Shown one piece after another: positions 1-9,225 of a stretch of 64,000 bases of DNA. The notes beneath the pieces are model-generated. The model saw only the letters and a program-made list of their open reading frames with translations. It ran no database searches and had not been told where the DNA came from. Position numbers and translations under genes: made by a program. Each line of letters opens with the position of its first letter. Position 1 is the stretch's first letter. Source of the DNA: JANQFM01 sp035471925. GTDB taxonomy: Bacteria; Acidobacteriota; UBA6911; RPQK01; DATIPO01. The DNA lies in NCBI GenBank assembly GCA_035471925.1, contig DATIPO010000005.1, positions 1-64,000 on the forward strand, read 5' to 3'.

Positions 1-180
1 CGAAGTGGCCCATTACCGAGCCTCCGTCTGGATTGCTGGGCGTGGAGGGGCGTTCAGCGCTTGTTCAGCTTGACGGCACCCATGCTGCCGTGGCTGGAGA
101 GCCGAGGATCGGCTTACCGAACAAGCTTCGCCTTCCGCGCCTCTGGGCAGTTAGAGTTTGCTAGTTCTACCGATGCAGAA

Positions 181-853
181 TCAGGAACTGGGCAAGAGCT
201 TCAACGTAAGAATCTTCTCCGCAGTGCCTCGTGTTTCGAGACCTCGGGTCTTGAAAAGAATGGGCTCGCTCACTGCGCCAGGGGCGGTGGCGTAGATAAG
301 ATAGCTGCCGTCTTCCACACCATAGACAAATGCTCCATCCTCATTGGTATGCTGTTGCCTGTATAGATTGGGTCCATAGAGGGGCACGATCACCACGGTA
401 GCTCCAGCCTGTCGGCTCTCCTGCCCCGTCTGTCACCATGCCCCTCACCTTCGAGATGGCCCCTTGATGCGCGGGCATGCCTCCAGCCAGGGCCACATCC
501 AGCATCCTCTTTGAGCCGTTTGAGACGAAGAAGCCATAAACGTCTTCATCGTTGAAGGACGGCGGCCTTCCCCCAAAATGAATCCTATAGTGTCCCCAAT
601 CCAGATCCTTGGCTTCATAATGGCCGGATTCGTCAGAAGTCACTTCGGAAATGAGCTTTTCACCTCCACCCGCTTTCTCAGGCAGGAGCTTGTAGAATCG
701 AACCACTACATTATTGATTGGTTGCCCGCGCAGGGTTGTGACTTTGCCGTAAATAGACGACTCGGCTGTGGCGGGCTGCGCCTGGCAACTGACGATGAAA
801 ACCACGATCCCTGCCAGAATCTTTGTGATTCTCTTCAATTCGTTGACCGTCAT
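181..853 (-). pseudogene. Secreted carboxypeptidase-regulatory-like protein, frameshifted
   Basis: The reading frame starts at the ATG ending at 853, preceded on the minus strand by a good Shine-Dalgarno (AGGTGAGAGG). It begins with a hydrophobic signal segment ending near SCQAQPATA and continues as a beta-sandwich domain with motifs such as IYGKVTTLRGQPINNVVVRF, typical of carboxypeptidase-regulatory-like (CarboxypepD_reg) domains. A second domain begins at KVRGMVTDGAGE. There the frame breaks: the matching continuation (ATVVIVPLYGPNLYRQQ to the stop at 181) lies in another frame, and the switch falls around 400-430. One lost or two gained bases would restore a single protein of about 220 residues. 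The longer frame running upstream to 1084 is not needed. The protein probably sits in the periplasm or outside the cell; a substrate cannot be named. Either a true pseudogene or a sequencing error. Confidence 0.6.
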
Positions 854-996
854 TCCTCTCACCTTTCTGTATTCAGGCCGTTGACAAAGACCAAATTGTC
901 CTCCGGTGCCATGGTTCCAGGGACACCCGGTTTGTTGAAGAAAAGCTTTGAGGACTGGTGTCTCTGGGACCGGGTCGGGAGTTGGCCGGTTGCCGG

Positions 997-1048
997 GCCC
1001 AACCGCGGCTGTCCGAAGGGGCAAGGTCTCGGACGGCGGCGGTTGGGC
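997..1048. repeat. Long imperfect hairpin between two minus-strand genes
   Basis: Arms GCCCAACCGC (997-1006) and GCGGTTGGGC (1039-1048) pair perfectly over 10 bp, and inside them GTCCGA (1011-1016) pairs with TCGGAC (1029-1034). It lies downstream of the minus-strand gene ending at 1121, so it may end that transcript or protect its 3' end. No U tract follows on either strand, so a classical intrinsic terminator is not supported. Confidence 0.4.
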
Positions 1049-1120
1049 TTCTAACGAGCCTCGTTCGGGCAGCCCATTTGGCACCCGGTGGAGGAGCGCA
1101 AGATCGGGTTGCCGACGGCT

Positions 1121-1837
1121 TCAGCGCACCAGTACGTCGACGGGACGGTCGAGGCGGAAGCTGAGGAGCCGTTCCTTGCGCAGGTCGATGTGATCGCCCT
1201 TGGTGAGCAGGACCGTGGCACCTCCGGCTCCGCCGCCGATGGCGGCACCGATGGCAGCGCCTTTTCCACCGCCGGCGATGGCGCCGATGATGGCTCCGAT
1301 GCCGGCCGCGATGCCCACCTTCTTGGCGTCATCGCCGCCCGATCCTTCAGCACGGAATTCAATGGTGTCGGTCACCAGCGTCTGGGGATCGTCTTGGACA
1401 TAGAGCCGCGTCAGCTCCATCCGCATGCGGGCGCGGCCCTTGACCTTGCCGGAGTCTTTGACTTCGATGAGGCGGCCTTCCACGCGGCTGCCCTGAGGAG
1501 CCACCAAGCGTCCTCTCTCGTCGAAAAGATCGCTGTCGAGAATGGCTTCAAAGCTGTCGCCGGACTCGTTGTTCTTGCTGTTCAGGTTCTCGCCCAAGCG
1601 GACAGGTATGGCCGTCCCCTCAGGAATCACGTAGTTGCCGCGCAGAGGGGCCCTGTTGGGGTCAGGATTGCGCCGGTCGCGGTTGGGATCCTGACGCCGC
1701 GGCGTGGACGGGACCACCACAGGCCGCTCTTGTTCCTGAACCGCCGATTGAGGAGAAGCCGGATGGGCAATCAAGGCCACTCCGGCCATGCTGAAGAGTA
1801 AGAAAGCAAGGGTTATGAGGGCTATCTTTGGTTTCAT
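1121..1837 (-). CDS. Exported glycine-zipper protein
   Basis: A 238-residue protein. The ATG ending at 1837 is chosen because a Shine-Dalgarno (GGAGCAGCAAC) precedes it and a signal peptide follows (MKPKIALITLAFLLFSMAG). After a Pro/Arg/Asp-rich linker comes a beta-rich domain around residues 70-160 (VIPEGTAIPVRLGENLNSKN), resembling domains of TrbI/VirB10-like or conserved acidobacterial envelope proteins. Residues about 180-215 form a glycine zipper with repeated GxxxG spacing (VGIAAGIGAIIGAIAGGGKG), which usually inserts in a membrane. The likely place is the cell envelope. No enzymatic motif is visible and the function is unknown. Confidence 0.7.
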   Translation of the reverse strand: MKPKIALITLAFLLFSMAGVALIAHPASPQSAVQEQERPVVVPSTPRRQDPNRDRRNPDPNRAPLRGNYVIPEGTAIPVRLGENLNSKNNESGDSFEAILDSDLFDERGRLVAPQGSRVEGRLIEVKDSGKVKGRARMRMELTRLYVQDDPQTLVTDTIEFRAEGSGGDDAKKVGIAAGIGAIIGAIAGGGKGAAIGAAIGGGAGGATVLLTKGDHIDLRKERLLSFRLDRPVDVLVR

Positions 1838-1921
1838 GTTGCTGCTCCGACTTCTTTTTGGTGCTTCCCGCCTACTTGAGATGAGACTTCTGCCTCTGAG
1901 TTTCACTGCCTGTTGCGATTC

Positions 1922-3115
1922 TCAAATCCTGAAGGCGGTCTTGACCACCTTGGTGGCGCCCGTGTTGAGAGCGCAGGAGATGGCTTTCTTGTAGTCCTCC
2001 AGATCGTAGACGGCTCCCACAAAGCCTTCCAAACGATCGCGCAGAGCAGCCACTTCTTGGATGGCGCGGGAAAAGAGGGGCAGAGCGCAAGTATAGCTGG
2101 ACGTCACGGTCAGCTCTTTGAACCATATGGCGGTCCAATCGACGTTCTCGGGGATGCCGGGCATGCCCACCAGCATCACGGTTCCGCCGGTGTCGGTGAG
2201 GCGCAGAGCGTCGTCAATGGTCCGCGATGAACCGATGCAGTCGAAACACAAGTCGGCGCCCCCCATGAACACGGGTCCGCCCAGTTCCGGCTGGAAGGAA
2301 CGGGCTCGGTAGATCTTCTCCATCTCGGAGTAGAATCCCTTGCCCGTGCCCACTACGATGTCGGCGCCCAAGCGGCGGGCCAAGTCCTGTTGGTGGGGAT
2401 GCTTGGCAACTACCGTGACTTCAGACTTGCACCCCAGCGCTCGGATGGCGGCCAAGGTCAATGCCCCCATGGTTCCGCAACCGATGACCAGGATTCGGCG
2501 GTCGTCCTTGAGGGGAGCCCGGTTGGCCGCGTGCAGCGAGCAACTGAAGGGCTCGGCCAGAACGGCGATCTCGTCGGGAAGGCCGGGCGGAGCGGGATGC
2601 AGTTGCAGTTCATGTGCGACAAAGCCGTCGCTCCAGCCCCCGCCGGTATCCTGGCAGAAGCCGGTTTGCAGTCCAGCGCCGATAACCCCTTGGTCGATTT
2701 TGTGGCAGTAGATGTCCTGTCCGCCTCGGCAATAGGAGCAGGGCTCCTCCGGTTCGCGGACGCGGCAGGTCAGGGGCGGCTGGAGGATGACGCGGTCGCC
2801 AGTTTTGACCCGCTCGACTTGGGATCCGCACTCGATGACTTCGCCCACCACCTCATGGCCGAAGACGAAGGGCGAAGGTGAAAAGGGCGAGAAGTAGGCG
2901 CTGCCTTCGGCGGTCAACGACGCCAAGTCCGAGCCGCAGATGCCGCTCATGGAGGGCCGGATGCGCGTCCAGCGGGGGGAGGGCAAGGGCGGCGCCTCGA
3001 CTTCAGCAAAACGGAGTGCTGCCAGTCCCGAGGTGTAGAGAGCCGGGAACCGTCTGCCCAAATAGCGGGCCATCAGGTAGCGCGGCACGCTCTTGACATA
3101 CTCAATGGCTCTCAC
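1922..3115 (-). CDS. Zinc-dependent MDR-family alcohol dehydrogenase
   Basis: A 397-residue medium-chain dehydrogenase. Visible hallmarks are the catalytic-zinc region GICGSDLASL and FGHEVVGEV, a cysteine-rich structural-zinc lobe (CRVREPEEPCSYCRGGQDIY followed by a further Cys), the nucleotide-binding glycine motif VIGCGTMGALTLAA, and the later GGADLCFDCIG strand. The GTG ending at 3115 is the best start: it follows GGGAGCGAGCA and lies just after the stop of the phosphatase gene at 3180; the open frame further upstream merely overlaps that gene. It would oxidise or reduce an alcohol/aldehyde with NAD(P). Being last in a minus-strand run behind an acyl-reductase fusion, a fatty alcohol or aldehyde is a reasonable but unproven substrate. 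Confidence 0.8.
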   Translation of the reverse strand: MRAIEYVKSVPRYLMARYLGRRFPALYTSGLAALRFAEVEAPPLPSPRWTRIRPSMSGICGSDLASLTAEGSAYFSPFSPSPFVFGHEVVGEVIECGSQVERVKTGDRVILQPPLTCRVREPEEPCSYCRGGQDIYCHKIDQGVIGAGLQTGFCQDTGGGWSDGFVAHELQLHPAPPGLPDEIAVLAEPFSCSLHAANRAPLKDDRRILVIGCGTMGALTLAAIRALGCKSEVTVVAKHPHQQDLARRLGADIVVGTGKGFYSEMEKIYRARSFQPELGGPVFMGGADLCFDCIGSSRTIDDALRLTDTGGTVMLVGMPGIPENVDWTAIWFKELTVTSSYTCALPLFSRAIQEVAALRDRLEGFVGAVYDLEDYKKAISCALNTGATKVVKTAFRI

Positions 3116-3179
3116 TGCTCGCTCCCGCGTCGCTGGTGATGATTCATTCCAAGCCGCAAGCAGGGCTATTGCCCAGGGA

Positions 3180-3869
3180 TCAGCCGACGGTTTCGGTCCA
3201 TTCCAGGACGTTCCATCCCTGCTTGCGGGCCACGGTTTTGAGGCGGCGGCCCGGGTTGACGACAGCCGCCTGTCCGACCTGGCTGAGCATGGGGACGTCA
3301 TCCATGCTGTCAGCATACGCATAGCAGTCAGACAGGTCCAACGAATGGCGGCCGGCGAATTCGCGCAGCGATTCCACCTTGACTTCGTCGGTCACCGGCC
3401 CCACGCGGAGGCGTCCCGTGAAACGTCCGCCGCGCTCTTCCAATTGGGCGGCGTAGACTTGGTCGGCTTGCAGCCATTCCGCCAGCGGATCCAAGACAGC
3501 CGTCACCGACCCCGTCACCAGGACCACCGAGTGTCCTTCCTCGTGATGGCGGCGGATGCAGCGGCGGGCCTCGCGATAGACGTGAGGACGCAGGAACTCG
3601 CGGAAATGCCACTGGGCCATTTCCTTCAGCTCTTCAACAGTGAAACGCGAGTAGCTGCGGTAGAAGACCTCGTTGAACCGGCGGCGGCTCTTCAGGTCGA
3701 GCAGGAAATAGTACAGGCACTTGGGCAAAAACCCCGCCACCCACAACCATTTCTTCCAAGCCGGCATCGCGGCCGTGCGGATTCGAGCGTAGTAGGTGAC
3801 GATATTGCCGCGGACGATTGTGCCGTCCACGTCGAAAAAGGCGGCCACGGCTGGTGGATCTTGCATCAC
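3180..3869 (-). CDS. HAD superfamily subfamily IB phosphatase
   Basis: A 229-residue SerB-like HAD-IB hydrolase. Motif I is FFDVDGTIVRG (nucleophile and acid Asp), motif II VLVTGSVTAV, and motif IV CYAYADSMDDVPML, with the usual helical cap between. Its ATG overlaps the stop of the preceding 1451-residue gene (ATGA at 3866-3869), so the two are translated together. HAD-IB phosphatases are often fused or adjacent to PlsC acyltransferases and act on phospholipid intermediates such as lysophosphatidate or phosphatidate-type phosphates; here the PlsC domain is the C-terminus of the overlapping gene. A phosphoserine phosphatase role is possible from sequence alone but less likely in this context. 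Confidence 0.8.
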   Translation of the reverse strand: MMQDPPAVAAFFDVDGTIVRGNIVTYYARIRTAAMPAWKKWLWVAGFLPKCLYYFLLDLKSRRRFNEVFYRSYSRFTVEELKEMAQWHFREFLRPHVYREARRCIRRHHEEGHSVVLVTGSVTAVLDPLAEWLQADQVYAAQLEERGGRFTGRLRVGPVTDEVKVESLREFAGRHSLDLSDCYAYADSMDDVPMLSQVGQAAVVNPGRRLKTVARKQGWNVLEWTETVG

Positions 3870-6800
3870 GGACTGGACTCTTGGGCCAGGCGCTGCACGG
3901 CTTGGCGGACATCCGCGGCGATGCGGCGATAGGTGTCGCTGGAGCGTCCGCCGTTGTCGCGATAGCCATTCATCGAGATGGGCTCGCCGAAGAAGACCTC
4001 GATGGTCCCCGGCCGCGGGAAAAAAGATCCCTTGGGCATAGCCTTGTAAGTGCCCTTGATGTAGACGGGAATGATGGGGACATCAAGTTCCAGGGCCATT
4101 AAGCCCAACCCCGGCTTGAAGCCCTGGAGTTCACCCGTCATGGTGCGCGTCCCCTCGGGAAAGATCAGGATCGGTTCTCCGGTTTCCAGAATCGACTTGA
4201 CCAACCTCAGGCCTGCCAGAGAAGCCTCCTCGCGCTCGATCGGGACCACATTGAGAAAGCTGCTGAAAAACCAGCTCTTGAAACCATTATCAAAAAAGTA
4301 GTCGCGCGCACCAACGCTGTGCAGCCGCTTGGCGTGGCGGACTCCGCGAGCTCTCTTGAAGGCCGAGAGGATGGCTCCGATATCGAGATGGCTGGAGTGG
4401 TTGGGCGCCAGAATGTAAGGCTTGTCGTCGGGCAAGTTGTGAGTGTTGTGCAGTTCGAGGTCGAGGTAAAAGCGGTAAATGAGGCTGATGGATGAGATCG
4501 TCATGCCCAGCCAAATGCGATCCATGAGCGGACGCTGCGACAGAGGAAGCGCCGAACGCACCATGTCGGAAGCGCTCCTGCGGGTCTTCTTGGGACGCAG
4601 GGTCTCCACTTGGGCCAGCACTTCTCCCACCGTGTGGATCGAAGCAGCCTGCTGGTCGGGGATGCTGACGCCGAAACGATGCTCCAGGTAGAGCAGCAGT
4701 TCGATGGCCATGAGAGAGTCGAGTCCCAGGTCGGTGTAGAGGTCGCTGGTTGCGGAGACCTCCTGCAAGGGGACGCCGGACAGGCGGCTCAGCTCTTCGA
4801 AGATCAGCTCGCGATCGCTGCCGGAGGACTGCTCGTCTTCTTCCCGGCCAACCGCCCGCGCGGCGATCGTTTCGCCTTCCAGCTTGCGGTTCAGCCAGGC
4901 CCGCACCGCCTTCCGGTCCACCTCGCCGTCGTCTTGGCAGGGCAGATCGCCGGGATGCAGATGAAGCGCCTGGAGGCGATGGTAGCTTGGCAATTCGCGG
5001 GCCAGTCTACTGATCTCGAGCTGGATCTCGCGCTTGAGTCCGGCCCGGTCGGTATCTTCGTTGATTTCCTCGTGGGGAACCACCACGGCGTGCACTTCCT
5101 CGGTCAGGCCCGTCTTCATGCCGACCACGCAAATGTCGTCAATGGTGGAAAGACTGCGGTATATCGCCTCCAGATCAATGGGGTAGACGTTCTTGCCGGC
5201 ACCCGTCACGATGACGTCTTTGATGCGTCCAGTGATGTAGACGTAGCCGTCGTTGTCGACCCAACCCAGATCGCCGGTATAGAACCACTTGTCGCGGATG
5301 ACGTCTCGAGTGGCCGGTTCGTTCTTGTAGTAGCCTTCCATCAGGCTGGGCGTCTTGACGATGATTTCGCCCACTCCCTCTTCATCGGGATGAAAGAGCC
5401 GCAACTCAACACCCGGCAGTGGCTTGCCCGCTGATTCCCGCCTCGAACGCTTGAGGGGACTGACCGTCAGGACCGGAGCGGTCTCAGTCAGGCCATATCC
5501 CTCGTAGATGGGGAATCCCATGGCGTGGTAGTCGTCGTAAAGCTCTCCGCCCAAGGCCGATCCGCCGCTGACCACGATGCGGATGTTGCCTCCGAACTCC
5601 TGGTGGATGCGGGAAAAGAGGGCTTTGCCGATGTTGCGTCCGAAGCGCTTCTTGAAGGAGCGGCTGAGTTGCTTGGAAGTGGCCACCCAGCTCGATTTGA
5701 CCTTCGACTTGGAGGTCTTGAGGATGCGCCGCTCGATATCGTCGCGCAGCATGGCCAAGAAAGTCGGAACGCCCAGCAGACAGGTTGTGCCCGTTTCGCG
5801 CATGGCTTCCAGCAAGACCCGGGGCTTGAGCGAATGGGCGTAGGAGATGGTGGCCCCGCCGTAGATGGGCATCAGAAAACCGCAGGAGAAGGCAAAGGCG
5901 TGGTAAAGCGGCAAGATGCACAGCAACTGGTCGCTGTCGTAGATGGGCAGAAAGTGATTGACGCCCAGCAGGTTGTTGATGAAGTTGGCGTGGGTGTGCA
6001 GCGCCCCGCGCGGATTGGCAACGGTTCCGCTGGTGAAAATGATGGAGGCCGGGTCGCCGGGCTTGACCTGGACCTCTTGCTCCAACTCAGGTCCGCCCTC
6101 CTGCCAGACGGTGCTGTTGGGGAAATCCTCCAGTCCGAACGGCCGGCAACCATTGTTGATATTGAGCAGCTTGACGGGCTGGGACCCCTTCTCATTCTCT
6201 TCGAAACCGTCATTCCGCAAGCGCTTGAAACACAGCTCTGAAACCAGGAAGGCGCGGGCCCCGGTGAAGCGCGCGACCGACCAAGCCTCGCGATGCCAGG
6301 TCTGGGCGTCGATGGGCACCACCACCAAGCCAATCGAAACCGCCGCCAGATAGGCGATTCCCCACTCGGGCAGGTTCTCCGAGAAAAGCACCACCCGGTC
6401 GCCCTTGCTCAGTCCCAGCCGCTGAAACCGTCTGGCGATCTCACGAGACTGTTCGAGGACCTCGCGGTAGCTGAACTGCTCCCACTCGTCCCCGCGCTTG
6501 ATCTGCAGCATTGGGCGGTCGGGATAACGCTCGGCGGCCCTTTCCAGCAAATAGGGAATGGTTTGCTCTTTGAGAGGCTCGAATTCACGAGGGTCGGCCA
6601 CCTCCAGCGAGCCGCCGCCCTCGACCTTGAGGATGAATTTCTTGACCCCTGGTATGTGGACGTTCTGGACGTAGTAACGCCAATTCAGGCGGGTGACGTC
6701 GAAGTTGAACTCGACTTTCTCTTCTTCCGGCAGGGCATTGTAGAGATTCTGGGTGTTGCTGACCTGGAAGCGGCAATCAAGATTCAGATACGGCTCATAA

Positions 6801-8221
6801 ATCTCGCCGTAGTAGTAGAGCTTCTCATTGGCGATGCGGGTGGCGGCGATGCGGCGCTTGTACTTCTTGGCCACTACGTCGAAGACCGGGAGCAGGTCAA
6901 GGGTCTTCTCGGCCCGTTTAAGCGGAACGTTGCGCAGCTTGTGGCGCAACCGGAAACGTTCGGGCGTCTGGTACTTGAGGCGCTTGAGGGAGATGGGGCG
7001 GCCGTCCCGGTCCAACATGGGATTGCTCTCAAAAAAAGCGTAGATCAGTTCGTAGAGCGTCCCCAGGCAGATTGGATTCTCGGAACCGGTGGCAACTTGG
7101 TAGATGCCCACTTCGGAGGGATTGCCTTCCAGAGTCGTGAGGATGGCCAACATGGCATTGACCACCATGTCGGCGGGAATGATGTCGAGGACCGCTTCGG
7201 GATTCAGGGGCAGCGTCTTGAGGCGGCCCTTGCCGATGGCGGCGATGAGAGGATCGGCCATGCGCAGGCCGTCCAGCCAGCCGGGGCTCGGCTCGGAGAG
7301 GCTGCTTTCGATCACCGAGGGACGCACGACGGCGGTGGGCAGATCGCCCCGTTCCCGCATCACCATCTGCTCGCCCAACGCCTTGGTGTAGGTGTAGGTA
7401 TCGTTCCAGCCCCGCTGGCGGGCCCAGTTCATGCCGTCCTCGACCAGCTTGTCGCGCAGCCAAGAACGGCGCAGCCGTTCGACGATCTCGCGGCGGCGGC
7501 CCGTGGGCGACTTGCGGCCGCGTTTGCGGTTGCGCTCGATCAGCTCTCTCATCAGCTCGCGCCCGACTTCCCTCGACTGCGACTGTTCGCGGATGTTCTC
7601 GACCCGCTGGCGGATCGTGCTGACCTCATGATCCAGGTCGCGGAAGCCGCGCTGGGGAAACTCGTCGCTGCTCTGGAAGGCGGAATGATGGAGCGTCTCA
7701 GGAACGTCTCTGTCGGTGTTTCCGCAGACATAGGCCGTGGAGACATGCAGCAAGACCGCTTTGCGGCACGACTGGGCGAAGTGGGCCAGACGCACCGCTC
7801 CAAAGACGTTCAATTCCAAAGCCTCGTTGAGGGGAGCGTCAAAGGACACTACGGCGGCGCTGTTGATGACGATGTCGACTTGGCTGCGCAACTTCCTCAG
7901 AAGGGCTTTTTCGATGCCCAAGTTGTCTTCCGAAATGTCTCCGGTCACGGCCCGGAGCTTGTCTTTGAGGAAAGAGTCGATGTTGTCGCCGTGGCGCGAA
8001 TAGAGCCGGTCAAAGGCGCTGGACTGGAAGAGTTCCTTCTCGATGCGTTGCTGCGCCGACAGCGTGCCCCGAAGCTGCTTCTTGGGCCGGATGAGCAGAT
8101 ACATGCGCCGCACGTCGGGCGCCGACCACAGAATCTTTTCCACCAGGGCCTGCCCCAGGAATCCGGTGGCTCCGGTAATGAACAGGCTCTTGCCGCTCAA
8201 ATATTCGGTAATCGTTCCCAT
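3866..8221 (-). CDS. Fused fatty acyl reductase / AMP-ligase / ACP / PlsC acyltransferase (ElbD-like)
   Basis: One uninterrupted 1451-residue frame with four modules. Residues 1 to about 530 are a fatty-acyl-CoA-reductase-type (Male-sterility/NAD_binding_4) domain: GATGFLG cofactor loop, YTYTK (YxxxK) active site, and the reductase C-terminal signature NWRYYVQNVHIPGVKKF. Residues about 550-1120 are an acyl-AMP ligase: FTSGTVANPRGALHTH, YEGYGLTETAP, YTGDLGWVDNDGY and GRIKDVIVTGAGKNVYP. Residues about 1130-1215 are an acyl carrier domain with LGLDSLMAIE (Ser near 1169 for phosphopantetheine). The rest is a PlsC acyltransferase with NHSSHLD and FPEGTRTMTG. The set suggests loading a fatty acid on the internal ACP, reducing it to alcohol level and esterifying a glycerolipid. 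A comparable multifunctional enzyme, ElbD of Myxococcus xanthus, is known for ether-lipid synthesis. Head of the minus-strand lipid run. Confidence 0.85.
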   Translation of the reverse strand: MGTITEYLSGKSLFITGATGFLGQALVEKILWSAPDVRRMYLLIRPKKQLRGTLSAQQRIEKELFQSSAFDRLYSRHGDNIDSFLKDKLRAVTGDISEDNLGIEKALLRKLRSQVDIVINSAAVVSFDAPLNEALELNVFGAVRLAHFAQSCRKAVLLHVSTAYVCGNTDRDVPETLHHSAFQSSDEFPQRGFRDLDHEVSTIRQRVENIREQSQSREVGRELMRELIERNRKRGRKSPTGRRREIVERLRRSWLRDKLVEDGMNWARQRGWNDTYTYTKALGEQMVMRERGDLPTAVVRPSVIESSLSEPSPGWLDGLRMADPLIAAIGKGRLKTLPLNPEAVLDIIPADMVVNAMLAILTTLEGNPSEVGIYQVATGSENPICLGTLYELIYAFFESNPMLDRDGRPISLKRLKYQTPERFRLRHKLRNVPLKRAEKTLDLLPVFDVVAKKYKRRIAATRIANEKLYYYGEIYEPYLNLDCRFQVSNTQNLYNALPEEEKVEFNFDVTRLNWRYYVQNVHIPGVKKFILKVEGGGSLEVADPREFEPLKEQTIPYLLERAAERYPDRPMLQIKRGDEWEQFSYREVLEQSREIARRFQRLGLSKGDRVVLFSENLPEWGIAYLAAVSIGLVVVPIDAQTWHREAWSVARFTGARAFLVSELCFKRLRNDGFEENEKGSQPVKLLNINNGCRPFGLEDFPNSTVWQEGGPELEQEVQVKPGDPASIIFTSGTVANPRGALHTHANFINNLLGVNHFLPIYDSDQLLCILPLYHAFAFSCGFLMPIYGGATISYAHSLKPRVLLEAMRETGTTCLLGVPTFLAMLRDDIERRILKTSKSKVKSSWVATSKQLSRSFKKRFGRNIGKALFSRIHQEFGGNIRIVVSGGSALGGELYDDYHAMGFPIYEGYGLTETAPVLTVSPLKRSRRESAGKPLPGVELRLFHPDEEGVGEIIVKTPSLMEGYYKNEPATRDVIRDKWFYTGDLGWVDNDGYVYITGRIKDVIVTGAGKNVYPIDLEAIYRSLSTIDDICVVGMKTGLTEEVHAVVVPHEEINEDTDRAGLKREIQLEISRLARELPSYHRLQALHLHPGDLPCQDDGEVDRKAVRAWLNRKLEGETIAARAVGREEDEQSSGSDRELIFEELSRLSGVPLQEVSATSDLYTDLGLDSLMAIELLLYLEHRFGVSIPDQQAASIHTVGEVLAQVETLRPKKTRRSASDMVRSALPLSQRPLMDRIWLGMTISSISLIYRFYLDLELHNTHNLPDDKPYILAPNHSSHLDIGAILSAFKRARGVRHAKRLHSVGARDYFFDNGFKSWFFSSFLNVVPIEREEASLAGLRLVKSILETGEPILIFPEGTRTMTGELQGFKPGLGLMALELDVPIIPVYIKGTYKAMPKGSFFPRPGTIEVFFGEPISMNGYRDNGGRSSDTYRRIAADVRQAVQRLAQESSP

Positions 8222-8311
8222 AAATTGCCCGTCCTCGGACCGAGGGACAAAGATTGTAGCTTAAGAGGACGCGCCGGGCAGCCTTTTCCGCGGTTTCGCC
8301 CGGCGATGGCC

Positions 8312-9184
8312 CTATTCTAGCGGAACCACAACCTTGAGGGCAGCCCTCATGGCCCGTGCTTCGAGAGGCGTTTCTCCCTCCACGTCCCCGTCGAACATTT
8401 TATGCATGGCCGTCTCGGTCTCGATGCGGACTTGAGCCGCTTGGTAGACGCTGAAGGCAGGGTGGGTGACGTGCGTCCCTCGATAAATCCGGGGGAAATT
8501 CAACATGAGATCGAGCTTGCCCACGGGGCCGATGACCACGACATCGAGCTTGCCATCCTGCATGGAGGCCTGTGGAGCCATTAACTGGCCGCCGCCGCAA
8601 TAGGGCGTATTTTGCAGCAGGATGGAGGTGCACTCCAGTTGTTTCTCTTCCCCGTCCAGCCACATTCGCACCGAGATGGGCTTCATGCGCCCCAGAGCCT
8701 TGTAGACGGCAGCGAAGAACGCCAAAGGTCCCTTGAGGCGTTTCATGCGGTTGGTCTCTTCCGCCACATGGGCCGGATAGCCGATCGCCGCCATAAGGAT
8801 GAAGTGCCGATCCCGCTCCCAACCGATGTCGATGGATTTGGCTTGGCCTGTCTCCAGCAGGTTCAGAGCCGCTTCCATATCCTTGAAGGGCAGGCCGAGG
8901 CTGCGGGCCAGGTCGTTGCCGGTTCCCGACGGAATGATCGCCAACTCGCAGTCGCTGCCGAGGATGCCGTTGACCACCTCCCCGATGGTGCCGTCGCCCC
9001 CCATGACCACGATGCGGCCCTCGCCTTCAGCTACCAAACCATGGGCCAAGCGGGTGGCGTGCTTGGGTCCCTCGGTAGCCAGGAGTTGGTAGGAGCGTCC
9101 CCGGCGGCGCAGCCAATCCTCGAGACGCGCCCGGTCCCGGTCTCCCCGGCCCCGGCCCGATATCGGATTGTAGATGATTTTCAT
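8312..9184 (-). CDS. Diacylglycerol/lipid kinase (DagK/YegS family)
   Basis: A 290-residue protein of the diacylglycerol-kinase catalytic family: it opens with IIYNPISGRGRG, has the nucleotide-binding GGDGTIGEVVNGIL and IPSGTGNDLARSLG, and ends with the beta-rich C-terminal domain (KMFDGDVEGETPLEARAM). The ATG ending at 9184 is chosen over an upstream one because AGGGGAGCGCAGCC precedes it. It phosphorylates a lipid hydroxyl (diacylglycerol, sphingosine-like or an ether-lipid glycerol) with ATP. It reads in the same direction as, and 90 bp ahead of, the multifunctional lipid gene, which supports a joint role in glycerolipid synthesis. Confidence 0.85.
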   Translation of the reverse strand: MKIIYNPISGRGRGDRDRARLEDWLRRRGRSYQLLATEGPKHATRLAHGLVAEGEGRIVVMGGDGTIGEVVNGILGSDCELAIIPSGTGNDLARSLGLPFKDMEAALNLLETGQAKSIDIGWERDRHFILMAAIGYPAHVAEETNRMKRLKGPLAFFAAVYKALGRMKPISVRMWLDGEEKQLECTSILLQNTPYCGGGQLMAPQASMQDGKLDVVVIGPVGKLDLMLNFPRIYRGTHVTHPAFSVYQAAQVRIETETAMHKMFDGDVEGETPLEARAMRAALKVVVPLE

Positions 9185-9207
9185 GGCTGCGCTCCCCTGC
9201 AAAGCCC

Positions 9208-9216
9208 TGGTATCTT
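9208..9216 (+). promoter_or_regulatory. Extended -10 element of cofD
   Basis: TGGTATCTT fits TGNTANNNT and ends 9 nt before the cofD ATG; no Shine-Dalgarno is present, so the message is likely leaderless or nearly so. Confidence 0.5.
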
Positions 9217-9225
9217 ATCCGATCA

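Noticed and set aside
854..1084. N-terminal extension of the first gene up to 1084
   Set aside because: The ATG ending at 853 has a strong Shine-Dalgarno and begins a signal peptide; the extension includes the 997-1048 hairpin and has no domain.
6293..8320. 675-residue open frame on the plus strand
   Set aside because: It is exactly antisense to the reductase domain of the 1451-residue lipid enzyme, has no recognisable domain and is a by-product of GC-rich codon use.
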